From: Martinezella dioscoreae | GTDB taxonomy: Bacteria > Pseudomonadota > Alphaproteobacteria > Rhizobiales > Rhizobiaceae | Assembly (NCBI RefSeq): GCF_009176305.1 | Contig: NZ_BLAJ01000001.1 | Coordinates: 1,240,001 to 1,304,000, forward strand | Direction: 5' to 3' | Length of the DNA: 64,000 bases | In this document: piece after piece, positions 54,846-63,723 of the stretch | Numbering within the stretch: the first letter of the stretch is position 1 | How the letters are laid out: each line of letters opens with the position of its first letter | Position numbers and translations under genes: made by a program | Notes under the pieces: generated by a model | What the model saw: the letters and a program-made list of their open reading frames with translations, nothing else | Database searches by the model: none | What the model was told of the DNA's origin: nothing

Positions 54846-55046
54846 ACTCTTGCCTTCATTTCCTTCCGCTCAGGTCGCCATCATCGACGGCAAAGCCTCG
54901 CGGCGCCTGACTTTTTTGAGTCTCGTTGGAAATGATGATTGGCGCCACGATGGTTAACCGACGGTTAAATATGTGTCGCAAGCCATGCTAATGGCGCACT
55001 TAAATTCTTCGGGTATTTTCAGCCTTAGCTTTAGGCCCACTCATTA
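54846..55046. other. Noncoding region between the 54 kb gene and terminator
   Basis: About 200 bp upstream of the 54 kb gene with no coding frame I can support. It includes GGTTAACCGACGGTTAAAT, a small palindrome TTAACC-GAC-GGTTAA (54954-54968) that may be an operator for the gene beginning at 54845. Confidence 0.4.
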
Positions 55047-55086
55047 AACGAAAAAGAGCCGTTCCCTGGGACAGTGGGAACGGCTC
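55047..55086 (-). terminator. Terminator after the transglutaminase-like gene
   Basis: GAGCCGTTCCC (55056-55066) pairs with GGGAACGGCTC (55076-55086), an 11-bp perfect stem. On the minus strand the hairpin is followed by TTTTTCGTTTA. Strong factor-independent terminator, about 95 bp past the stop. Confidence 0.88.
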
Positions 55087-55181
55087 AGAGGCACCGGCCT
55101 GGACAGAAATCAGGGGACGAGACCGGGCCTCTGACTTTGACCATCGACGCTAGGTCGCCGATGATCCTGTGTGAAGAACGC

Positions 55182-55787
55182 TTATTTCAAGCTGCCGACT
55201 GCGACGGCGCGGCCATCCTGGATCTTGACCCAGCGAGCCGGGTGGTCGGCGGACTGGCGCTTGAGGAAGGTATACTCGGTTTCGGACCAGAGCTTCACCT
55301 TGTTGCGCATGTTATCGAGAATGAAATCGCCGCGATCCGTGCGGACGGTCAAAACGGCATGGCCTTCACCGTTCGGCTGCAGCACGACGGTCATGAGCAG
55401 ATCGGAAGGCGAGAAGCCGGCATCGATGAGCTGCTTGCGCTTCAGGAGCGCGAAATCCTCGCAGTCACCGGCGGTGGTCGGGATCGCCCACTTTTCCTCA
55501 ACGCCGTAAAGCTCCATATCGGTCATCGGCTTGATGGTGGTATTGACCGTGTAATTGACCTTCAGGATCGTCTTCCAGCTATCCTCATTGAGGATCATCG
55601 GCCCTGCATCGCCACCGGAATAGGCGCATTCCCGCGGATTTTCCTTGCAGAATTCGTAATGGCCGATCGGAGGAGCAGCGTCGCCTGTTATCGTCATGTT
55701 GGCGGGTGCCGCCTGGGCCGCACCGAAGAAGCCAAGAGCGGAAAGCGCCAGAGCGGCAAGGCCGCGAAGTGCGATTTGAAAGTTCAT
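55182..55787 (-). CDS. BTLCP transglutaminase-like cysteine peptidase
   Basis: 201 residues with a signal peptide (LAALALSALGFFGAAQA, about 10-26) and a bacterial transglutaminase-like cysteine protease domain. Catalytic triad C109 in TTAGDCEDFALLKR, H143 in GEGHAVLTVRT and D158 in FILDN. Related to LapG, which cleaves surface adhesins under c-di-GMP control, but no LapD partner is nearby. A second cysteine pair (FCKENPREC) is probably a disulfide. Confidence 0.92.
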   Translation of the reverse strand: MNFQIALRGLAALALSALGFFGAAQAAPANMTITGDAAPPIGHYEFCKENPRECAYSGGDAGPMILNEDSWKTILKVNYTVNTTIKPMTDMELYGVEEKWAIPTTAGDCEDFALLKRKQLIDAGFSPSDLLMTVVLQPNGEGHAVLTVRTDRGDFILDNMRNKVKLWSETEYTFLKRQSADHPARWVKIQDGRAVAVGSLK

Positions 55788-56178
55788 GTCCCTGTCCCTG
55801 TTTTATTGGGATCAGAATGACACGCGTGATTTTATCTGACGCAAAATTGCGCAGTTAAATTAATAGCTTAGTTGAATCAAATCTGGAGAAAATTCTCATA
55901 AAACACGCAGAAAACTTGATTCAAGTTTGCGGCAAATTCGATTAAAATTTGAGGAATTTTGGTATGAAGTGCAGCAAAGCGAGAGTTTGATATCCGGCTG
56001 TTTCGGAACGGTTTTCAACAATGAGGATCGTTAACGTCCGGGTGCAGATTTGGGCAGCAACCGTGTTGTATTGATACAGAGCCCACCTTGCGATAGGCCT
56101 GCCGAGTGCCGGAAATGACCGCAAGAACCTCGATCTGTCCCATTTTGGGAAAGCCGGCTCAAAAAATATTTTTGATTT
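55788..56178. other. AT-rich noncoding region with a 17-bp palindrome
   Basis: About 390 bp between the transglutaminase-like gene and the end of the iminopeptidase gene, clearly richer in A and T than its surroundings. No gene seen. At 55912-55928 is AAACTTGA-T-TCAAGTTT, a perfect palindrome around a central T, 125 bp upstream of the transglutaminase-like gene, suggesting an operator. Confidence 0.5.
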
Positions 56179-57141
56179 TTATTGTCGGCCGTTGGGGCGA
56201 AGCCCGTCGGTTGTGCGAATGATCGCGGCAGCCATCTCCGCGACGGCCGGCGAGTGGGCCGCGTTCGCAACGATCACCAGTTCCGCCTCTGGCCATGCTT
56301 GCGACAATTCCCAGGCTGTTACCAGCGGCGCCTCGAGATCCATCCGCCCCTGGATCATCGTGCAGGGGATACCGGCGGGCCGATGGATGTCGCGCAGGAT
56401 CTGCCGTTCCACGAGCCAGCCCAGATGGTGGGAGTAGTGGGTGATGATCCGGGCACGGGCCGTCAGATAGCGAGGATCGGACCACCGAGATGGGAGGGTC
56501 TCGCGCGGATCGATCAGGATCGAGGCGCCCTCCCATTCGTGCCAGTCTCTTGCAGCTCTCACGTGGATTGCGGGATCTGGGTTAAGCAGGAGGCGATAAT
56601 AGGCAGCGACGAGATCACCGTCGCGATCCTCTTCATGCACGGCAGCGCGAAAGCGTGCCCATTGCTCCGGAAAGAACCGGCCAAGACCTTGATAGAGCCA
56701 ATCGATTTCTGATTGTCTCGTCATGGTAATGCCGACGAGGAGCAAGCTTTCCACCCGTTGCGCATGGGTTTCGGCATAGACGAGCGCAAGCGTGCAGCCC
56801 CAGGAATTGCCGAAGACGATCCAGCTTTCAACGCCGAGACGCAACCGCAATTGCTCGATATCGGCAATCGTATGCCATGTGGTGTTGGCCGAGAGATCGA
56901 TCGCCGGTTCCGACGCATGCGGAAGGCTGCCGCCGCAGCCGCGCTGGTCGAACTGAATGATTCGATAGTAATGCGGGTCAAAATAACGCCGCGTTCCGGC
57001 CGAACTTCCTGAACCCGGACCGCCGTGCAGGATAAGGACAGGCCTGCCTTGCCGGTTGCCTGATTGCGTGCAATGAATCCGCTGGCCGTCACCGACCTCA
57101 AGCAGGCCTTCGTCAAAAGGAATTGTATCCGGGTAAAGCAT
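56179..57141 (-). CDS. pip: Prolyl iminopeptidase
   Basis: 320-residue alpha/beta hydrolase of the S33 family that removes N-terminal proline. LHGGPGSGSS (oxyanion), FDQRGCGGS, nucleophile GNSWGCTLAL and Asp/His residues (IQGRMD, ANAAHSP). Slightly shorter than the usual 310-330 range centre but complete. ATG at 57141. Confidence 0.93.
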   Translation of the reverse strand: MLYPDTIPFDEGLLEVGDGQRIHCTQSGNRQGRPVLILHGGPGSGSSAGTRRYFDPHYYRIIQFDQRGCGGSLPHASEPAIDLSANTTWHTIADIEQLRLRLGVESWIVFGNSWGCTLALVYAETHAQRVESLLLVGITMTRQSEIDWLYQGLGRFFPEQWARFRAAVHEEDRDGDLVAAYYRLLLNPDPAIHVRAARDWHEWEGASILIDPRETLPSRWSDPRYLTARARIITHYSHHLGWLVERQILRDIHRPAGIPCTMIQGRMDLEAPLVTAWELSQAWPEAELVIVANAAHSPAVAEMAAAIIRTTDGLRPNGRQ

Positions 57142-57212
57142 TTGCCGTCACGCGTTGAGAAGAAGACAGGCATCGCTGTTTCGCGACGCCGCGTGACAGG
57201 AGGATGACAATA

Positions 57213-57842
57213 TCAGAGAAATTCGCGCAAGGTCTCGCGCGACTGCAGCGAAAGGAATTCGATCGCCACGCCTTCCATGAAATGGCGAACGACGCGGCCA
57301 CGCATATTGCCGAGGCGTACCGGCGTCCCGATCGTGGGGCGTATTTCGACATCGACCGCGGCACCCGAGAGCGAGAGGTCCATGATGCGGCAGACATATT
57401 GCGTACCGTCGTCGAGCGTAAGCTCGCAGCGGGTGTTGCGCGGCGTCAGGCGATCATGGCGGCGATCTTCCGGCAGGCCAAGTTCGTGCTTGTTGGCAAG
57501 CCAGGTCAATTGGGCGGCAAGCTTTTCGCGTTTCCGCTCGGTCGCATTGATCGACATGGTGAAACCGCGGCCATCGACGGCAACGACATTGCCTTCAACG
57601 CGGCCAAGGTGATCGATATAGGCGACAACGCGCTCGTCGGCGCGCGGACGTCCCAGGCAGGTGACATGAAGGTCGCCTGGCGACATCTCGGTGACCAGGC
57701 ACTCGAACTCCTCATAATTAGCCAGCATCAGGCGACCCTGCATATTGATCGGAACCCGTTGAAAGGTCCGCTGATCATTGCGAACAGCATTGCCTGTCAT
57801 TTGGTTGGGCCGCGTCGCATGGGCCGGCTGGAATGAGTGCAT
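57213..57842 (-). CDS. PilZ domain protein
   Basis: 209 residues. The C-terminal half carries the c-di-GMP-binding PilZ signature: RRHDR (RxxxR) near residue 126 and DLSLSGAAV (DxSxxG) near 155. The N-terminal half is PilZ-like but degenerate: QRVPINMQGRLML and SPGDLHVTCLG lack the full binding arginines. So one ligand site is expected. The start may be ATG 57842 or ATG 57800; neither has a strong Shine-Dalgarno. Confidence 0.85.
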   Translation of the reverse strand: MHSFQPAHATRPNQMTGNAVRNDQRTFQRVPINMQGRLMLANYEEFECLVTEMSPGDLHVTCLGRPRADERVVAYIDHLGRVEGNVVAVDGRGFTMSINATERKREKLAAQLTWLANKHELGLPEDRRHDRLTPRNTRCELTLDDGTQYVCRIMDLSLSGAAVDVEIRPTIGTPVRLGNMRGRVVRHFMEGVAIEFLSLQSRETLREFL

Positions 57843-57924
57843 GAAGCGTCTTGAACCCTATTGCGTCTCTTCCAACTATTAGCCGCAACTCCTTAAAGTA
57901 AGGTTGTCTTTCCCGAGGCATGGC

Positions 57925-58605
57925 TTAGAGATGATCGTCGATTTTGTTCCGAGCTGGGTCAATTCCAGCTCTCTCGCGCCCATTTTTTGCTTGAATTAAC
58001 TTTCGGCGCATCCATTCGCCCAGGCTGGTGCTTCGCTGATGCGGCAGAAGATCTGTCGGATCGGGATGCGGCGGCGCATTCACGAGCCGGACGGGGCGGT
58101 CGCGAAGCAGGCGGCTGCGGTCCAGCGCCAGAAATTCCAGGCGCTCATTGCCGAGCCATGTCGTGTAAACGGTGGGCGTGAGGCAGCCGAGCAGTCTGTC
58201 GCAAGTGTCGCTCGATGTTCGAACCGGCAGCAATATCAGCTCGAAGGTCATGCTGCGGCCACTGATGCAATATCCCGTTGCATGGATCGATGCGGGAACC
58301 ACGTGCCTCATCACGCCGGCGGCGATGTGCACCGGATCGTCCTGCTGGCTGCCAGCCCAGAGCGCCGCGAAATTCTCGCCGCGAATCTCGCGCCCCATGA
58401 GGTTGCAGATCGCCGTACCGGCCAGACGGAAGCGGGGATTGTCGTCGGCGGTGTTTTCCAGGATGAACAGCTCGGGAAGAATATGTCCGATCGCCGATGG
58501 CTGTATCAAATTGCGCAAGGGGGCATCAGCGTTGCCGCGTATATGCTCCCAATAGGTAAATATATCGATGCTCGTCTTCTGGCGCATAATGCGTCCGTGT
58601 CCCAT
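57925..58605 (-). CDS. PAS_5 (DUF1457) domain protein
   Basis: 226 residues. A PAS domain of the PAS_5 group: IFTYWEHIRGNADAPLRNLI at the start, LPELFILENTADDNPRFRLAG, CNLMGREIRGENFAALWAG and MTFELILLPVRT, followed by a basic C-terminal tail. Proteins of this kind sense or scaffold; no output domain here. ATG at 58605; ATG 58587 is also possible. It sits 82 bp upstream of the PilZ gene on the same strand. Confidence 0.85.
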   Translation of the reverse strand: MGHGRIMRQKTSIDIFTYWEHIRGNADAPLRNLIQPSAIGHILPELFILENTADDNPRFRLAGTAICNLMGREIRGENFAALWAGSQQDDPVHIAAGVMRHVVPASIHATGYCISGRSMTFELILLPVRTSSDTCDRLLGCLTPTVYTTWLGNERLEFLALDRSRLLRDRPVRLVNAPPHPDPTDLLPHQRSTSLGEWMRRKLIQAKNGRERAGIDPARNKIDDHL

Positions 58606-58739
58606 TTCATTTCAAATACAAAGGCATTCATTGCCCTCGACTCCACCGTTGCGAATTCCATGCCAGAACCGGGCCATTAGGGTTAACAAGGGGTTTCGCT
58701 TGCTCCGCCCGATGGTCGGTGTAAGGCTTTGTTCATCAC

Positions 58740-58860
58740 TTCACCAAGTGACCTTCAGCACGAATTTCCCGGGCGCCGGACGGACCAGCGTGGTCCAATC
58801 CGGAGAGGAGCATCCCGGCGCGCCGCCCCATACTGCGGGCGGCTTTTTTTTTGATTTTTG
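58740..58860 (+). ncRNA. Candidate structured RNA ending in a terminator before the rhomboid gene
   Basis: On the plus strand, TCACTT-cacc-AAGTGA, then a larger arm CCGGA-c-GGACCA-gcg-TGGTCC-aa-TCCGG enclosed by CCGGG...CCCGG, then a terminator GCCGCCC-catactgc-GGGCGGC followed by nine T residues. No plus-strand gene comes before it. It could be a small RNA or the leader of the rhomboid gene at 58905, in which case the terminator could act as an attenuator. Structure is drawn by eye; transcript not shown. Confidence 0.45.
58822..58853 (+). terminator. Terminator upstream of the rhomboid gene
   Basis: GCCGCCC pairs with GGGCGGC (7 bp, GC only), followed by TTTTTTTTTG. It faces the plus strand and lies about 50 bp before the rhomboid start. 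Confidence 0.85.
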
Positions 58861-58904
58861 CTGCGGTATGTGTCGAAGACCTCTATTGATAAGCTGAGCA
58901 AGAC

Positions 58905-59675
58905 ATGGACGATGAACAGCTGCCGCGCCCAGAGCCGGAAAATCCGCGGCCGCAGCAGCATGTGCCCGCCTTCAATCTGCCTCCCGCGATTCTGGCGAGT
59001 CTTGCTGTTCTGATCGTCATCTTCGCGGTCATGAACCTGCCCTCGTGGTCGGACGATACGTTGAACTGGATTTATTTCACCTTCAGCTTCATCCCGGCCC
59101 GTTATGCCTTTCCCTTGTCGCAGCAGGGGCTGGAATGGCTTTGGACGCCGGTCACCTATTCGCTGCTGCATGGCGGGATCGAGCATATCGTCTTCAACAG
59201 TCTCTGGCTGATGGTCTTTGCTGCGCCCGTGGCGCGACGCATCGGCGCGCTGCGCTATGTGATTTTCTGGATTTTTTCGTCCGCCGCTTCCGCCTTCCTG
59301 CATGCAGCGCTTTATTGGGGAGACCAGACGCTTTTGATCGGTGCATCCGGAGTCGTCTCGGCGCTGATGGGGGCAGCTTGCCGCTTTGCGTTTCCGGCCA
59401 TGGACGGTCGCAGAGTTTCCATGCGGCAGGCGCATCTCAATCCGCGCCTCAGCATCTTGGAGTCGCTTCGAAGCCGTACCGTCGTCGCCTATACCGTCAT
59501 GTGGGTCGCCGGTAATGCACTCGTCGCCTTTGGCATCAATCTTGCGGGCGACAGTTCGCAGCCGGTGGCCTGGGATGCTCACATCGGCGGATTTCTGTTC
59601 GGATTCCTGCTTTTTGCACCCTTCGACCGGCAGCCGCCCGTGGAAGCTCAGGAAGCTTTACCACTCGATGAATGA
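58905..59675 (+). CDS. Rhomboid family intramembrane serine protease
   Basis: 256 residues with six or so membrane segments. Catalytic serine S148 in LLIGASGVVSALMG (GxSG) and histidine H226 in WDAHIGGFLFGF; HGGIEHIVFNSLWLMVF gives the HxxxHxxxN helix. It cuts membrane proteins in the lipid plane; substrates unknown. Upstream a terminator-like hairpin. Confidence 0.93.
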   Translation: MDDEQLPRPEPENPRPQQHVPAFNLPPAILASLAVLIVIFAVMNLPSWSDDTLNWIYFTFSFIPARYAFPLSQQGLEWLWTPVTYSLLHGGIEHIVFNSLWLMVFAAPVARRIGALRYVIFWIFSSAASAFLHAALYWGDQTLLIGASGVVSALMGAACRFAFPAMDGRRVSMRQAHLNPRLSILESLRSRTVVAYTVMWVAGNALVAFGINLAGDSSQPVAWDAHIGGFLFGFLLFAPFDRQPPVEAQEALPLDE

Positions 59676-59840
59676 GCTGTTGCTTTCTTACTGACACAGG
59701 CGCACCATTGCTATCCGTCGGTCGTGGGATGAGGAGATCGACCGACCGACGGGCGAGGCGCCGGTTTGAGCTCCGGGGGTAATTTCGGAACATATCGGAC
59801 GCTTCAGGTGTTCATCATGCTTTCGAGATGGGAGGATCGA

Positions 59841-60275
59841 ATGTCAGTTTCCGTAAAGGCCATACTTGAAGCCAAGGGCCGCGACGTCGTGACGACGGGC
59901 GGTAATACGACCGTTGCCGAGGCCGCGAAGATTCTCAATGAGAATCGCATCGGCGCCATCGTGGTCGTCGGACCGGGCGGCAAGATTTCCGGCATCTTCA
60001 CCGAGCGGGATGTGGTCAATGCCGTTGCCAAGCAGGGGCAGGAATGCCTCGACAAGCCGATCGCATCGATGATGACGGCCAAGGTGCATCGCTGTAAGGA
60101 AGATACGACGACCGACGAATTGATGGAACTGATGACGATGCGCCGCTTCCGTCACGTTCCCGTTGAGGAGAAAGGCAAGCTTTCCGGCATCATCTCCATC
60201 GGCGACGTCGTCAAATGGCGCATCCGTGAGATCGAACTCGAGGCCGAGCAGATCAAGGCCTATATCGCCGGGTAA
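59841..60275 (+). CDS. CBS domain pair protein
   Basis: 144 residues consisting of two CBS domains (VAEAAKILNENRIGAIVVV and TTDELMELMTMRRFRHVPV) with GIFTERDVV and GIISIGDVV following each, and a short C-terminal helix. CBS pairs bind adenine nucleotides and control other proteins. ATG at 59841 follows GGGAGGATCGA. Single gene. Confidence 0.92.
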   Translation: MSVSVKAILEAKGRDVVTTGGNTTVAEAAKILNENRIGAIVVVGPGGKISGIFTERDVVNAVAKQGQECLDKPIASMMTAKVHRCKEDTTTDELMELMTMRRFRHVPVEEKGKLSGIISIGDVVKWRIREIELEAEQIKAYIAG

Positions 60276-60374
60276 GAAGCGGTTCGGCGTGACCGAAGCA
60301 ATCGGCGCGGTGGATCGCCTGCGGTAAGCAACGGCCTGAATTCCCAGCAAAGCGCCGATTGCGTTTTTCAAGGC

Positions 60375-61334
60375 TTAACGCGCGTAGGCTTCTTGCATGC
60401 GCCGGATCTCGGTCAATCTTGCCGATGCTTCCTCATAGCCGCGTTCTATTGCTTCGCCAGCACGATGAAATTCCGAAAGGCCGATATCGCTGAGGCGCGG
60501 ATGCAACGCCAGATCGGGCGGGTCGCCGGCAAGGCGCGCACGCGCAATTCTGTCCTGTATTATGTTGAAAGCCTGCACCATGACACCCGTCATGCCAAGT
60601 TTCATGGCGGGCGCATCCTCGCGGCGCAGCAGATCGCCGTTGGGCGAGCCGACATTGTGCTTGACCACCGCGGACCGGCCATAGAGATCGTAGTGCAGGT
60701 TTACCGCAACCACCAACGTCTGTTCATAAGTTCGGCAGACCGAAACCGGCACCGGATTGACCAGGGCGCCATCGACCAGCGTACGGCCGTTGGAGCGCAC
60801 CGGCTCGAAGATGCCAGGCAGGGCATATGATGCCCTGAGCGCAGTGATGAGAGAGCCGTTGGCAATCCAGACTTCATGGCCTGTGTTCAACTCCGACGCG
60901 ACGGCGACGAAGGGACGGTCGAGATCTTCGATGGAAAATCCTTCCAGATGTTCCTGCATGCGCTTGGTGAGCCGCATGCCACCGAACAATCCGCTTCCGC
61001 CGATGGTGAGGTCGAGCAGGCTGGCGATGCGCCGCATGGTCAGCGAACGCGCGAAGGCCTCAAGTTCGTCAAGCTTGCCCGCAAGATAACAGCCACCGAC
61101 GAGGGCGCCGATCGATGTGCCGGCAATCATGCCGACTGCAATGCCGGCTTCGTCGAGTGCACGCAAAACACCGATATGCGCCCAGCCACGCGCAGCACCA
61201 CCGCCAAGCGCCAAGGCAATCTTTACTTTTTTTGGAGGGGCGGGAGGGAGAAGCGGGGTAGACGTATCCTGCGTAAGGCCTGAACCGGTCGAGCTCTGTC
61301 CGCCGATGTGACGATTCAACCCCCAATTCAGCAT
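60375..61334 (-). CDS. Patatin-like phospholipase
   Basis: 319 residues. Glycine-rich oxyanion loop GGGAARGWAH (44-50 region), nucleophile S74 in GTSIGA and catalytic aspartate in VDGALVNP form the Ser-Asp dyad. It belongs to the RssA/NTE-type bacterial patatins, which hydrolyse acyl esters. The N-terminal 35 residues are disordered and Pro/Thr-rich. ATG at 61334. Confidence 0.92.
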   Translation of the reverse strand: MLNWGLNRHIGGQSSTGSGLTQDTSTPLLPPAPPKKVKIALALGGGAARGWAHIGVLRALDEAGIAVGMIAGTSIGALVGGCYLAGKLDELEAFARSLTMRRIASLLDLTIGGSGLFGGMRLTKRMQEHLEGFSIEDLDRPFVAVASELNTGHEVWIANGSLITALRASYALPGIFEPVRSNGRTLVDGALVNPVPVSVCRTYEQTLVVAVNLHYDLYGRSAVVKHNVGSPNGDLLRREDAPAMKLGMTGVMVQAFNIIQDRIARARLAGDPPDLALHPRLSDIGLSEFHRAGEAIERGYEEASARLTEIRRMQEAYAR

Positions 61335-61443
61335 TTTTTACGCCTCCTCCGAGGCTCCGTGTGCCTCGGCTAAAATACTGTCCCTTTTTCGTTTCCAAAT
61401 CGTATACTGGTTGTGGCTTGTTGAAACACCATCACCGATAGGT

Positions 61444-61893
61444 CTACTGCTTGTAGACTTCTTCCGGATTGAAATGCAGGTGATCGTCGACCACGCTCAG
61501 CACCGGCTTCCCATCTTCGAGCTCGACTGTTCGGTAGAAGCAGGAACGGCGGCCAGTATGGCACGTCGCATCATGTCCGGCGACCTCCACTTTCAGCCAG
61601 ATTGCATCCTGATCGCAATCCGTTCGGATTTCCTTCACCGTCTGAAGGTTTCCGGAGGTTTCACCTTTTTTCCAGATCTTACCGCGCGAGCGGCTGAAAT
61701 AATGCGCCGTGCCGGTCTTGATCGTCAGCGCGAGCGCCTCGGCATTCATGTGCGCGACCATCAGCAATTCGCCATCATGCGCATCCGTCACGATCGCGGT
61801 GATCAGGCCGCGATCGTCGAAACGGGGCGTGAAATCGCCTGCATCCTCCAACTCGGATTTATCTTCGGAAGGAGCATTGAAAATCAGGTTCAT
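61444..61893 (-). CDS. hisI: Phosphoribosyl-AMP cyclohydrolase
   Basis: 149 residues. Third step of histidine synthesis. Conserved [18 protein letters not shown], zinc ligands in [12 protein letters not shown] and [18 protein letters not shown] at 61893; a longer frame reaching 61980 overlaps folE. It is separated by 25 bp from the folE gene. Confidence 0.96.
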   Translation of the reverse strand: MNLIFNAPSEDKSELEDAGDFTPRFDDRGLITAIVTDAHDGELLMVAHMNAEALALTIKTGTAHYFSRSRGKIWKKGETSGNLQTVKEIRTDCDQDAIWLKVEVAGHDATCHTGRRSCFYRTVELEDGKPVLSVVDDHLHFNPEEVYKQ

Positions 61894-61918
61894 TTCCGGC
61901 TCTTTCGTTGAAGCCCGG

Positions 61919-62530
61919 TCAGCGACCCCGGACCAAGGACATGAAACGAGCCTGCTCGGCCGGATCGGCCTTGAAGGCACCCGTGAAGGTCATCGTCAGC
62001 GTCGAGGAACCCTGCTTCTTTATGCCGCGCATGGACATGCACATATGTTCGGCGTCGATCATCACGGCGACGCCGCGCGGACGCAGGGACTCGTCGATCG
62101 CATTGGCGATCTGGGCCGTCATGGCTTCCTGCGTCTGCAGTCGGCGCGCAAAAATATCGACGACACGGGCGATTTTCGACAGGCCGAGGACACGACCGCT
62201 CGGCAGATAGGCGACGTGCGCCTTGCCGATGATCGGCACCATATGATGTTCGCAATGCGAATAGAACGGGATGTCCCGCTCAAGAACGATATCGTCGTAG
62301 CCCGAGACTTCTTCAAAAGTGCGGCCGAGCACATCCTCGGGATTCAGCTCGTAGCCGCCGAACAGCTCGCGATAGGCCTTGGCAACGCGCGCAGGCGTAT
62401 CGAGCAGGCCTTCGCGACGCGGATCATCGCCGGCCCAGCGAAGGAGAACGCGGATTGCGTCTTCAGCTTCCTGCTGCGACGGGCGTTCGAAATCAGTGAC
62501 TTGCGGAAAGTTCTTTACAATGGCGTCCAT
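61919..62530 (-). CDS. folE: GTP cyclohydrolase I
   Basis: 203 residues. First step of folate and pterin synthesis. Zinc site C93 in SHCEHHMVP, with H96 and C164 in [19 protein letters not shown] and [10 protein letters not shown] present. Type I rather than the zinc-independent form. ATG at 62530 upstream of hisI; the pair is transcribed together. Confidence 0.96.
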   Translation of the reverse strand: MDAIVKNFPQVTDFERPSQQEAEDAIRVLLRWAGDDPRREGLLDTPARVAKAYRELFGGYELNPEDVLGRTFEEVSGYDDIVLERDIPFYSHCEHHMVPIIGKAHVAYLPSGRVLGLSKIARVVDIFARRLQTQEAMTAQIANAIDESLRPRGVAVMIDAEHMCMSMRGIKKQGSSTLTMTFTGAFKADPAEQARFMSLVRGR

Positions 62531-62753
62531 TACCTATGGTTCTCCTGATCCGCTGTGCGGATATCATCTTGTCGGACTCGCCACTGGCATTCCCCGAGGT
62601 ACGGAGATTTTGTACCTTTGGCGGGCTCCGGGGCGTTCTGGCTGGCGGACAAGCCTGCCGTCCTGCACGGTTTCCCATCAAACTTACAGAAGACCATTGC
62701 ATTTCGATGGTCTTCGAACGACATACATATAGTATGGCATTGTCCCTGTGAAA

Positions 62754-62782
62754 GTGTCCTAAACGGACACGCTGTGTTTTTT
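62754..62782 (+). promoter_or_regulatory. Hairpin or operator between folE and the IscU-like gene
   Basis: GTGTCC-taaac-GGACAC (62754-62770) is a perfect inverted repeat, followed after GCTGTG by TTTTTT. It is 52 bp upstream of the IscU-like start. Either a weak terminator for an unseen transcript or an operator. A second one, AGGTAC...GTACCT, lies at 62597-62617 before folE. Confidence 0.4.
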
Positions 62783-62822
62783 GTTACGAAACACGAACAG
62801 GTGCATCGGAGCAAAATCTGTG

Positions 62823-63284
62823 ATGGACGACATCTACAACAGCAAAATCCTAGAGTTTGCCGGCAATATCGGCCGCATCGGCAGTCTTCCTGACGCCGAT
62901 GCCAGTGCCCAGGCCCATTCCAGATTGTGCGGTTCTCGCGTAAAAATCTGGCTGAAAATGGACGGCGATGTGGTGACCGATTTTGCCCATGACGTCAAGG
63001 CCTGTGCGCTCGGCCAGGCGTCATCTTCGATCATGGCGCGCCATGTGGTCGGCGCTACTGCAGACGAAGTACGCAAGGCCCGCGAGGATATGCTCGCCAT
63101 GCTCAAGGCCGACGGCGAGGGGCCTGAGGGGCGTTTCGAAGACATGCGCTATCTAAAGCCGGTCAGGGATTACAAGGCCCGTCACGCTTCGACCATGCTG
63201 ACATTCGATGCCGTTGTGGACGCGATCGGGCAGATCGAGGCGGCGCGTCAAGGCGGAAATGCCAAAACGGCTGAAGCCGTCTGA
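62823..63284 (+). CDS. IscU/NifU-like scaffold with two of three ligand cysteines
   Basis: 153 residues of the NifU N-terminal family. First cysteine C36 in SRLCGSRVKIWL and second C61 in VKACALGQASSS are kept. The third, normally in HCS, is Ala (RHASTM, residue 122), and the aspartate normally after the first cysteine is Ser. It therefore should not build clusters as IscU does. Similar proteins are found next to yidD in other alphaproteobacteria. ATG at 62823. Confidence 0.85.
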   Translation: MDDIYNSKILEFAGNIGRIGSLPDADASAQAHSRLCGSRVKIWLKMDGDVVTDFAHDVKACALGQASSSIMARHVVGATADEVRKAREDMLAMLKADGEGPEGRFEDMRYLKPVRDYKARHASTMLTFDAVVDAIGQIEAARQGGNAKTAEAV

Positions 63285-63297
63285 GCGGGCGCTGACC

Positions 63298-63720
63298 ATG
63301 TGCCAATTCTGTCTCATGCAGGACGACGATGAAGACGAGGGCGGTGCTGCACCCTCCAAGCGCGCGCGGCGCGATGCATCACTAGGCGGCGAGATGGCGA
63401 TGAAGTCGCGCAATTATGCCGGACCTTTCCGCAAAACACCGGACCGGCTCCTCGGCATGGGCCTCATTCGCCTTTATCAACTGACGCTTTCCGGCTTCAT
63501 TGGCAACTCCTGCCGCCACATCCCGACCTGCTCGGAATATGGCTATGAGGCGGTAGCGCGCCACGGACTTTGGGCTGGCGGCTGGATGACGTTGTTTCGC
63601 GTCTCCCGCTGCGGACCGGGTGGGACGAGCGGGCTCGATCCGGTGCCCGGCGAGCTGGAGCGCCGCTATCATTGGTGGACGCCCTGGCGCTATTTCCGCC
63701 TTGGGCAAAAGGCTGCCTGA
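63298..63720 (+). CDS. yidD: Membrane protein insertion efficiency factor YidD
   Basis: 140 residues of the YidD (DUF37) family: LIRLYQLTLSGFIGNSCRHI, PTCSEYGYEAVARHGLWAGG and FRVSRCGPGGTSGLDPV. The N-terminal 60 residues are a polar extension (MCQFCLMQDDDEDE). It helps YidC insert inner-membrane proteins. The start is uncertain: ATG 63298 gives MCQF, typical of rhizobial relatives; ATG 63259 would overlap the previous gene. Confidence 0.9.
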   Translation: MCQFCLMQDDDEDEGGAAPSKRARRDASLGGEMAMKSRNYAGPFRKTPDRLLGMGLIRLYQLTLSGFIGNSCRHIPTCSEYGYEAVARHGLWAGGWMTLFRVSRCGPGGTSGLDPVPGELERRYHWWTPWRYFRLGQKAA

Positions 63721-63723
63721 CCG

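Noticed and set aside
58740..58860. SRP 4.5S RNA
   Set aside because: TCCGGAGAGGAGCA resembles the conserved SRP motif TCCGGAAGGAAGCA, but the GGAA tetraloop and flanking pairs are not right.
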